Origin: Verrucomicrobiota bacterium
GTDB lineage: Bacteria > Verrucomicrobiota > Verrucomicrobiia > Chthoniobacterales > UBA10450
Direction of reading: 5' to 3'
Assembly (NCBI GenBank): GCA_003217965.1
Contig: QHNB01000208.1
Coordinates: 1-5,833, forward strand
DNA length: 5,833 bases
Shown here: in pieces, positions 1 through 4,883 of the stretch
Layout: every line of letters starts with the position of its first letter
How positions within the stretch are numbered: the first letter of the stretch is position 1
The notes under the pieces: generated by a model
What the model was told of the DNA's origin: nothing
Seen by the model: only the letters and a program-made list of their open reading frames with translations
Databases searched by the model: none
Translations under genes and position numbers: made by a program

Positions 1-40
1 TGATCGATTCCTCAGCGTCAGCTGATCCGTTGATCATCAT
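1..40 (-). CDS. Start of an unidentified minus-strand gene, cut by the left edge
   Basis: Reading leftwards from position 40 there are two consecutive ATG codons and an open frame to the edge, giving MMINGSADAEESI. A strong purine-rich ribosome-binding site lies 5 nt upstream, which is why I place the start here. Only 13 codons are visible, so no family can be named. The same frame stays open upstream to another ATG at position 130, which would add a 30-residue Arg/Thr-rich N-terminus (MRFWPITRRATTGG...), but no ribosome-binding site precedes that ATG. A competing reading is a plus-strand gene tail ending at the TGA at 60-62; it is open for about 20 codons, which is not significant. Confidence 0.42.
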   Translation of the reverse strand, partial: MMINGSADAEESI

Positions 41-45
41 TTGTT

Positions 46-53
46 CCCTCCCT
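46..53 (-). promoter_or_regulatory. Shine-Dalgarno site for the left-edge gene
   Basis: On the minus strand the sequence is AGGGAGGG, then 5 nt (AACAA), then ATG. It is the best Shine-Dalgarno match in the window and decides the start at position 40. Confidence 0.5.
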
Positions 54-445
54 ATTCCCTGAATGGCGCTGCGGATCCTGGGCGTGCTGCCGCCCGTGGT
101 TGCTCGCCTCGTTATCGGCCAGAACCTCATCGATCACGTTTCCTAGTAGTTATATATCGTTCACGCGGACTCCTATAATTTCCACGCTTACTAGAGCTAT
201 CAATTTCCCCCGGTTTCGTCAATAAATTTCCGCTCAAGCTTCACCCCGCAATTCCCGCGCCATCCCATTCCCCTCACACGAGGCGCGTTTATCCTAAACC
301 CCAAAAACCTGCTAAAGTTTGCCTTTTCAGGCGAAGCCCTGATATGGGACGTTAGTCCTACAAGTTTCTCAAGTCATGTGAAGTTTGGGTTACGGAATGC
401 TTTGGCGTGCCCCAGATTGATGCGACGCAATTCCAAGAAAAAAAT
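54..445. other. Intergenic region with no convincing gene
   Basis: Both strands contain only very short open frames, for example a 27-codon hydrophobic plus-strand frame from 63 and a 22-codon minus-strand frame near 270. Neither has supporting features. The middle part (about 140-240) is AT-richer and contains TATATA- and TATAAT-like stretches, so a promoter for the left-edge minus-strand gene may lie here, but no -35/-10 pair with good spacing stands out. A weak GCCT-TTTC-AGGC hairpin near 321-332 lies downstream of the glycosyltransferase stop, without a clean T tract. Confidence 0.4.
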
Positions 446-1501
446 TCATTCGCGGATAAGTGATTTTGCTGTCGCCGCCGATGCCGTCCTTCCGCCGGCA
501 AACCAGTCTCGCCCGATTCCCTTTGAAAGAATCTGCTCGCCAAAAGGATAGCCGCCGCGCACCAGGTACCAGTAAAATGCCGCATACGTGCTCGCTACGC
601 GCTCCAATATCCAAACTGGTGCGAACCAACACGCGGACCGCGGGAAAACCTGAGCAGCTTGACCCCTGGCGCGTCCGGCGGCCGCGATCAGAATCGAGCC
701 AAGGCTCAGCACAGCCGCAAAAAATATGAGCGGTGGGTTTTGCCCTGCGAACGCAAGAAAAACTGCGAGAGGAAGAATGCTAGCAAAGAAAATAGTTTTT
801 CCGCGCAGCCCAAAATCTTCATATGCCTGCCGTGGGCGCTGCTCGAGCCATTTGCGGAATGATGGCGGATTCTTGCGGACAAAAAGATCGGTCTCATGAT
901 CGATCTTCAGCCCTCGCTGCGCGAAATGTCGGATCATTTCCTCGTTGTCAAAAAGAACATCTCCGTCGTATTCCCCAGCGCGTAACGCAGCGGAACGGCG
1001 AAAGGCGCAAGTCCCCGGGTAATCAGCCGTGCGCAGAGTGGCGCGGTTGATTAACATCCGGGCCGCTTCGACACGCGACCACCACGGCAACGGGAGGATA
1101 AAATTCTGCGGCCGGACTACGTCAAATTTTTCCAGGCGTTCGCAAATCAGCTCGATCTGCTCGGCACCATAGCGCACATCATCGTCAGCGAAGATAATCT
1201 TTTCATTTGCGCCTAGGGCGATTCCGGTATGGATAGCGTTGACCTTGTCATTTAAATAGGTGAAACGCCGATTTACCTGCCGATGCCGCCAATACGAACC
1301 CCAGATCAGGCCGTATGCGTCAAAAACCGCCGGCGGTGATCCATCGATCACGATCACTTCGCAGCTAGCTGCCGTCAGGAGTTGAAAATAAGTCGCGAAC
1401 TTTTCCGCTTCTTCGCGTGAAAATACAGTGCGGCGTATCGGAAGCAGATAACTGCACCTCCCTCGGACCCCACGCACGTCAACTAAACGCGCATGTCGCA
1501 T
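446..1501 (-). CDS. Family 2-like glycosyltransferase with C-terminal membrane segments
   Basis: Likely a membrane-anchored inverting sugar transferase using a nucleotide-sugar donor, acting at the cytoplasmic face. From the chosen ATG the protein has 351 residues. Residues 48-53 (EVIVID) look like the first Rossmann strand. Residues 90-108 carry AIHTGIALGANEKIIFADDD, whose DDD (106-108) is the usual metal/nucleotide DXD motif. The segment GEYDGDVLFDNEEM (176-189) sits where the acceptor-side acidic residues normally lie, and EQRPRQAYEDF (220-230) recalls the Q/RxxRW-type region. Two hydrophobic helices follow (about 236-253 and 257-275), and an aromatic-rich stretch near 291-315 may be a third. 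The frame extends 38 codons upstream to 1615, but that extension lacks family character and overlaps the divergent gene, so I start at MRHARLVDVR. No good ribosome-binding site is visible. The acceptor is unknown; lipid, exopolysaccharide or hopanoid glycosylation are all possible. Confidence 0.8.
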   Translation of the reverse strand: MRHARLVDVRGVRGRCSYLLPIRRTVFSREEAEKFATYFQLLTAASCEVIVIDGSPPAVFDAYGLIWGSYWRHRQVNRRFTYLNDKVNAIHTGIALGANEKIIFADDDVRYGAEQIELICERLEKFDVVRPQNFILPLPWWSRVEAARMLINRATLRTADYPGTCAFRRSAALRAGEYDGDVLFDNEEMIRHFAQRGLKIDHETDLFVRKNPPSFRKWLEQRPRQAYEDFGLRGKTIFFASILPLAVFLAFAGQNPPLIFFAAVLSLGSILIAAAGRARGQAAQVFPRSACWFAPVWILERVASTYAAFYWYLVRGGYPFGEQILSKGIGRDWFAGGRTASAATAKSLIRE

Positions 1502-1580
1502 GATCTGGTTGTGTGAAAATATTACACTTCTTGAATTTGCGACCGCACCGAGGTCGGCCCGCGTAAAAATTGTGAGTTGG
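1502..1580. promoter_or_regulatory. Divergent promoter region with an imperfect palindrome
   Basis: This short gap separates the two divergent starts and must hold both promoters if the chosen starts are right. It contains an imperfect palindrome at 1511-1527 (GTGTGAAAATATTACAC, with perfect GTGT/ACAC arms) and a CGACC-7 nt-GGTCG inverted repeat at about 1540-1556. TAATAT on the minus strand (1519-1524) is a possible -10 element for the glycosyltransferase, without a good -35. An operator role for the palindrome is inference. Confidence 0.3.
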
Positions 1581-2297
1581 ATGAAAGGGGCCAAGGGCAA
1601 GCAACGGGACAACACCGCGATCGAACGAAAGTTTCGCGCGTTTATTGAACCTTCCGCTTATCCCTGCCTCGGCGCTAAAGCAGCCCTGAATATGGGCGCT
1701 TATAAGTTACAATTCTACGCGGAATTGGGCGACCGGAGGGCGAGCTCTCATCTCGCCTCTGACCTCACCCGTTTCATTGATTCCCCGGTTCGGCAAAGCA
1801 GCGATTTCGCTACCTTCGGAGCGGTATTTAGCCGGCCCATCGAAATGACTGAACTGGAATTTGAGCAGCGTCTTTGGCGAACACTGCAACAACTAAATTG
1901 GATCGATGCGAAAAAATTCGATTGGGATCCAACCGTCGATCGCGAGCCTGGGTGTGCCAACTTCGCCTTCAGCTTTGGTGGCCACGCTTTCTACATCGTG
2001 GGTATGCATCGTGGTAGTTCGCGATTGGCACGGCGCTTTCCTCTTCCCGCGCTCATGTTCAATTTGCACGAGCAATTCCGGAAGCTGCGCCGCGAGGGCA
2101 AATGGGAACGAATGAAAACGAGCATTCGCAAACGTGACGCTGCCTTGCAGGGTGAATGGAATCCAATGCTGGACGATTTCGGAGAGAGATCCGAAGCACG
2201 CCAATATTCCGGACGCGCGGTCGAAGAAGGCTGGAGCCCATCATTCCGGGCCGCCCAAATCGGACGAGCAAGTCGTTGTCCCTTTTCGCATTTGTGA
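1581..2297 (+). CDS. gntA: YqcI/YcgG-family (GntA/AglA-like) haem-dependent N-hydroxylase homologue
   Basis: Characterised members of this family are haem-dependent oxygenases that hydroxylate a nitrogen of guanidino or arginine-derived substrates (GntA in guanitoxin biosynthesis, AglA acting on arginine). The 238-residue protein shows the family blocks in order: YPCLGAKAAL (27-36), FYAELGD (45-51), FSFGGHAFYIVGMHRGSSRL (130-149), LPALMFNLHEQF (155-166), and NPMLDDFGERSEARQYSGRA (194-213). His135, His143 and His163 are candidate haem or active-site residues; I did not verify which is the ligand. The frame opens at 1500 (27 more codons), but that ATG overlaps the divergent gene's start and the family normally begins shortly before the PCLGAK block, so 1581 is preferred; no clear ribosome-binding site helps. 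Near the C-terminus, roughly 15 residues lie between the GRAVE segment and the usual final RCPF (232-235), longer than I expect. The symbol denotes family only. No other guanitoxin gene is in the window, so the substrate is unknown. Confidence 0.85.
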   Translation: MKGAKGKQRDNTAIERKFRAFIEPSAYPCLGAKAALNMGAYKLQFYAELGDRRASSHLASDLTRFIDSPVRQSSDFATFGAVFSRPIEMTELEFEQRLWRTLQQLNWIDAKKFDWDPTVDREPGCANFAFSFGGHAFYIVGMHRGSSRLARRFPLPALMFNLHEQFRKLRREGKWERMKTSIRKRDAALQGEWNPMLDDFGERSEARQYSGRAVEEGWSPSFRAAQIGRASRCPFSHL

Positions 2298-2300
2298 CGG

Positions 2301-2879
2301 ATGCAGCGGATCGAACCGCAGTGCGGGGTCGCATTTCAGCTCCACGAAAAGCAACTGCTTACGGTTACCGACCTCGAGGGAGAACAAGTTGCCGATCTCG
2401 TTGCTTTCAATGCGGCAGACATAGGGGAATGCCTTTCCTCCGGACGCAGTATCGATTACGCAAATACGATTTATCTCACGACCGGCAATATTCTTTATTC
2501 CAATCGCAGCCGGGCCTTGCTCACGATTGTGGCGGATGATGTCGGGCGGCATGATTTTCTGCTCACTCCCTGTAGCCCGGAGACTTTTCAAATCATTTAT
2601 GGCAATTGCGAGTATCATCCGAGCTGTTTCGAGAATTTAGCCATGTCTCTGAAACAGTTTGGGATCGCAGGCGATTTCATTCCGACGACATTTAACATCT
2701 TCATGAATGTCGTGATCAGCCCTAACGGCGCTCTCGATATCCAGCCGCCTTTGTCAAGAATGAGGGACAAGATCGTTTTCCGTGCCGAGATGGACCTGAT
2801 CATTGGTCTCACTGCCTGTTCGGCCGAGATGACTAACAACTATCGATTCAAACCAATTGGGTATGAGATTTCCGAGTGA
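2301..2879 (+). CDS. DUF1989 / urea carboxylase-associated family protein
   Basis: The 192 residues match the DUF1989 (urea carboxylase/urea amidolyase-associated protein) family along their full length. Recognisable blocks are GEQVADLVAFN (27-37), HDFLLTPCSP (84-93), EYHPSCFENL (104-113), TTFNIFMNV (129-137), and a C-terminal AEMDLIIGLTACS...FKPIGYEI (162-190). Cys91, His106, Cys109 and Cys173 are the likely metal-ligand candidates. Members often accompany urea or allophanate metabolism and amino-acid transport genes, but a defined reaction is not established to my knowledge. The gene starts 3 nt after the preceding stop, in the same reading frame (TGA CGG ATG). The two are therefore surely co-transcribed, and this gene has no ribosome-binding site of its own that stands out, so translational coupling is likely. 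Functional pairing with the N-hydroxylase homologue is inferred from this arrangement. Confidence 0.85.
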   Translation: MQRIEPQCGVAFQLHEKQLLTVTDLEGEQVADLVAFNAADIGECLSSGRSIDYANTIYLTTGNILYSNRSRALLTIVADDVGRHDFLLTPCSPETFQIIYGNCEYHPSCFENLAMSLKQFGIAGDFIPTTFNIFMNVVISPNGALDIQPPLSRMRDKIVFRAEMDLIIGLTACSAEMTNNYRFKPIGYEISE

Positions 2880-3045
2880 GCGAGGCCTCCTAGGCGCGCC
2901 TGACTGAGTGGCCGGTCTAGACGATGCACTTTTCGGGGCCGCGCTGTAATGGCACCTGCCGCTGGTGACGGCGGTAGCTACAAATTGCGGCATCCCCTCG
3001 ACCGCTTTTTATAAATTTGGCGACAGCGATTGGGCGTTGCGAGGC

Positions 3046-3088
3046 AAAAATGAAGCCGCGCTGCGGGGCGAAACCCGTCAGCGCGGCT
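3046..3088 (-). terminator. Probable intrinsic terminator of the minus-strand peptide unit
   Basis: Arms 3054-3063 (AGCCGCGCTG) and 3079-3088 (CAGCGCGGCT) pair perfectly over 10 bp. Inside them CGGG (3064-3067) and CCCG (3074-3077) add 4 bp around a short loop, with one bulged base at 3078. Read on the minus strand, the stem is followed after 3 nt by ATTTTT (from 3051 down to 3046). The plus-strand side has no T run, so it should act on leftward transcription. Confidence 0.6.
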
Positions 3089-3316
3089 CTGGGCATGGCT
3101 ACTACTTCTCTGCGGAACAGTTATTGATTGCTTTGCACTAGCACTAGTTGGGTGGCGGAGCTGCCACCTCAAGATGCTTGCGACGAAAGATTGCCCCTGC
3201 CTTACGCGTCCTTATCTAGCATCAGGCCGTACAAATCTCTTTTGCTTGGCCTGGATTTGTGTTTCTCTTACATAAAATATAAACAGAAACACGAGTTTGT
3301 TTATTTGCCGGCCGCC

Positions 3317-3342
3317 GCACAGCGGAATTGGCTCCGCTGTGC
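3317..3342 (-). other. Perfect 10-bp hairpin just after the last small gene
   Basis: GCACAGCGGA (3317-3326) pairs exactly with TCCGCTGTGC (3333-3342) around a 6-nt loop. It begins 15 nt beyond the stop codon of the 40-codon gene. No T tract follows on either strand, so it is more likely an mRNA-stabilising 3' structure or an attenuator than a classical terminator. Confidence 0.45.
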
Positions 3343-3357
3343 AGCGTTAGCAATTGA

Positions 3358-3480
3358 TTAGCGGTGCCTGTGGGGCGGAGTTCCGGTGCCACCACCGCCG
3401 TGACGGCCACCTTTGGCGTCTTTGTTCGGCTTCAGGTCACGCACATCAACTTGTGGTTTGTCTTTCTTTTCTTCGCTCAT
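3358..3480 (-). CDS. 40-residue candidate exported peptide precursor (GG-type leader)
   Basis: The frame encodes a 40-residue peptide from ATG at 3480 to TAA at 3358. It begins with a charged segment (MSEEKKDKPQ), then VDVRDLKPNKDAKGGR (11-26), then the tail HGGGGTGTPPHRHR. The DL-x-P-x-K-x3-GGR block (15-26) is shared with the gene just upstream, despite different ends. This resembles leader peptides cut after a double glycine by C39-type exporter peptidases; cleavage after Gly25 would release RHGGGGTGTPPHRHR, 15 residues rich in Gly, His and Arg and lacking Cys and Ser. A ribosome-binding site AGAAAGG lies 4 nt upstream, inside the end of the preceding gene, and only 1 nt separates the two genes, implying coupling. 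The exported-precursor role is inference from the motif and from the adjacent HlyD and activator genes. Confidence 0.68.
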   Translation of the reverse strand: MSEEKKDKPQVDVRDLKPNKDAKGGRHGGGGTGTPPHRHR

Positions 3481-3481
3481 A

Positions 3482-3685
3482 TTACCTTTCTCTATTGGTT
3501 TTTGGGTTTTGGATTGTGTGAGGCGCGCCGAATAGCCGTCCGCCGACCACCTTCTTGTCTGGAAGCAGGTCGTCGAGCCGGATCAGCTTTTCTTTCGAAC
3601 GCTTCTGCCGATGAGCTCCACGCTCTCCGGAATCTGCGTCCTTTTTCTCCTTCGACGAACTCACGATGCGCAGCATTAACACCAT
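3482..3685 (-). CDS. Second candidate GG-type peptide precursor, up to 67 residues
   Basis: The frame encodes up to 67 residues ending at TAA (3482-3484). A lysine/glutamate-rich N-terminal part is followed by IRLDDLLPDKKVVGGR (35-50) and the tail LFGAPHTIQNPKTNRER. The DL-x-P-x-K-x3-GGR block (39-50) aligns residue for residue with that of the next gene, which argues that this frame is the translated one. Cleavage after Gly49 would release an 18-residue peptide without cysteine. The start is uncertain: ATG at 3685, ATG at 3676, or GTG at 3664. The GTG would give VSSSKEKKDA, which resembles the MSEEKKDK start of the neighbour. None has a convincing ribosome-binding site. It lies 187 bp downstream of the sigma-54 activator gene, so it may have its own promoter. 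Overlapping longer frames on both strands lack any recognisable motif. Confidence 0.6.
   Translation of the reverse strand: MVLMLRIVSSSKEKKDADSGERGAHRQKRSKEKLIRLDDLLPDKKVVGGRLFGAPHTIQNPKTNRER
3485..3491 (-). promoter_or_regulatory. Ribosome-binding site of the 40-residue peptide gene
   Basis: AGAAAGG on the minus strand, 4 nt before the ATG at 3480. It is embedded in the last codons of the upstream small gene, so the two are probably translated in a coupled way. Confidence 0.55.
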
Positions 3686-3827
3686 TCATGCCAGAGGGCG
3701 ACCCCGGTGCTCTTTTTACACATTCATCGGTCAATCCAGCCACGTAACATTCCTGTCGCAAGAGACTTACTCGCCTGAAGATTATTCCATAAATCGACAC
3801 GACCTTTCGCTTAGCTTAGACGAGTCT

Positions 3828-3865
3828 GGCCTAAAAATGAGACAAGGATGGCTAGTTTTTAGGCC
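3828..3865. repeat. Perfect 10-bp inverted repeat between activator and peptide genes
   Basis: GGCCTAAAAA (3828-3837) and TTTTTAGGCC (3856-3865) are exact reverse complements with an 18-nt spacer. The repeat starts 7 bp past the activator gene's stop and ends about 140 bp upstream of the larger peptide gene's first ATG. The T run lies inside the stem, so a standard intrinsic terminator is unlikely. A binding site for the adjacent Fis-type regulator, at typical enhancer distance, is an attractive but untested idea. Confidence 0.5.
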
Positions 3866-3872
3866 GCTGGCA

Positions 3873-4871
3873 TCACATGTGATCAGACGCTCGGAGATGC
3901 CGGCTGAGTGTTGCGCGCGAGATGCCGAGAAGCTTAGCCGCACGCCGTTGATTTCCACTCGCTTCCTTATAGACGAAGCGCACGTGACGCTGGACTGCGC
4001 TGGCGAGTGAGAGATCGTTCGAAGCACCGGTGCGCTGGTGGGGAGATAGCGAATTTCTTTCGGCGACATTTGGCGACGACTCAGCCGAATTCAAATCCGG
4101 TGGAAAATGGATGTGCTCGGGCATGATAACATTGCCATCACAAAACAGGGTCATGGTCCGAACCGTGTGGTAGAGCTCGCGCAGATTTCCGCGCCAATCA
4201 TGCGCCATCAAACGATCCATGGCTGCCGGATGAATCGCGTTAATTTCCTTTCCGAAACGCAAAGCTAATGCTTTCAACTCGGCTGCAATCAATCCGGGCA
4301 GTTCCTCGCGTCGATCCCGTAGTGCCGGAATCAAGATCGTGAGGCCATTCAGTCGATGGTAAAGATCCTCACGAAACTTTCCCTGCCGGAGGCGATCGCG
4401 CAGGGAAACGTTGGTAGCGCAAATAATGCGCGCGTCCGTCTTTAACATTTTTTCGGAACCCAGCCGTTCAAATTCGCCATACTCGAGGACGCGCAGAACC
4501 TTTACCTGCGCCAGCGGACTCATTTCTGAAATTTCGTCGAGAAAAATAGTACCGCCATTGGCCAACTCGAATTTGCCTTTCACCGCTTGCTGGGCACCGG
4601 TAAACGCGCCTTTTTCGTGACCGAAAAGCTGACTCTCGAGCAAGGTATCACTCATGGCCGAAGCGTTGAAGGCGATGAAAGGGCCATCGGCGCGGGCAGA
4701 CGAATTGTGGATTGCGTGCGCGAGCAGAGTCTTTCCGGTACCGGTTTCTCCGAGCAATACGATGGGCACGTCCGACTTGGCTGCTAGTCTGGCCAAACGA
4801 ATACAGCGCGCCATCGCATCGTTGGTCGTGCGCAAGTCTTCCACCCTCAAGGCTGAAAGTTTCGGCTGCAT
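3873..4871 (-). CDS. Sigma-54 interaction AAA+ transcription activator, PspF-like layout
   Basis: A 332-residue bacterial enhancer-binding protein that would remodel the RNA polymerase sigma-54 closed complex using ATP. Walker A is GETGTGKT (41-48). The sigma-54-contacting loop GAFTGA is intact (88-93). Walker B is GGTIFLDE (106-113). CATN (151-154) marks sensor I, and FREDLYHRL (166-174) carries the arginine-finger region. DWRGNLREL (225-233) is the sensor II motif. A linker leads to a C-terminal Fis-type helix-turn-helix (about 304-327, GNQRRAAKLLGISRATLSRH). There is no receiver, GAF or PAS domain before the AAA+ module: only about 20 residues precede it. As with PspF, activity must be set by expression or by a partner protein. 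The start codon follows the adaptor gene's stop by 12 nt in the same frame, with GAGGG only 1 nt from the ATG, so translation may depend on coupling. Known bacterial targets of such activators include envelope and secretion functions. Confidence 0.93.
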   Translation of the reverse strand: MQPKLSALRVEDLRTTNDAMARCIRLARLAAKSDVPIVLLGETGTGKTLLAHAIHNSSARADGPFIAFNASAMSDTLLESQLFGHEKGAFTGAQQAVKGKFELANGGTIFLDEISEMSPLAQVKVLRVLEYGEFERLGSEKMLKTDARIICATNVSLRDRLRQGKFREDLYHRLNGLTILIPALRDRREELPGLIAAELKALALRFGKEINAIHPAAMDRLMAHDWRGNLRELYHTVRTMTLFCDGNVIMPEHIHFPPDLNSAESSPNVAERNSLSPHQRTGASNDLSLASAVQRHVRFVYKEASGNQRRAAKLLGISRATLSRHLRASDHM

Positions 4872-4883
4872 TCCCTCGGCTGC

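Larger units (their letters stand above)
2880..3357. other. Intergenic region between convergent units, hairpin-rich
   Basis: No frame here looks like a real gene. A 59-codon minus-strand frame from 3096 runs through the terminator-like hairpin and has no protein-like character, and a 64-codon minus-strand frame at 2978-3172 is equally unconvincing. The region contains three stem-loops: 3054-3088, 3150-3167 (GGTGGC-GGAGCT-GCCACC) and 3317-3342. A 10-bp palindrome AGGCGCGCCT lies at 2891-2900. No hairpin with a T tract is visible for the plus-strand unit. About 270 bp separate the last minus-strand gene from its likely terminator, so an unrecognised small RNA or leader is possible. Confidence 0.4.

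Noticed and set aside
1..62. Plus-strand gene tail ending at TGA 60-62
   Set aside because: About 20 open codons is within chance expectation, and the minus-strand start with a strong ribosome-binding site explains the stretch better.
2917..3096. 59-codon minus-strand frame beginning MPRAALTGF
   Set aside because: It reads straight through the terminator-like hairpin, has no ribosome-binding site and has no protein-like pattern.
2891..3530. Two copies of GGCGCGCC (2892-2899 and near 3522-3529)
   Set aside because: An 8-bp GC palindrome is expected by chance now and then in such sequence; the two copies share no flanking similarity.
3688..3704. Possible sigma-54 promoter with GG-N10-GC spacing on the minus strand before the larger peptide gene
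   Set aside because: Only the GG and GC and a few other positions match TGGCAC-N5-TTGCW, and the implied transcript would start after the first ATG.
3364..3747. 127-codon plus-strand open frame
   Set aside because: It runs antisense to both peptide genes. Its hydrophobic N-terminal part looks like a membrane helix, but this comes from reading Lys/Glu-rich codons on the opposite strand (Phe/Leu).
3492..3800. 102-codon minus-strand open frame overlapping the larger peptide gene
   Set aside because: It has no recognisable domain and is very Arg-rich, as expected of an out-of-frame reading. The overlapping frame at 3482-3685 contains the motif shared with its neighbour, so it is preferred.
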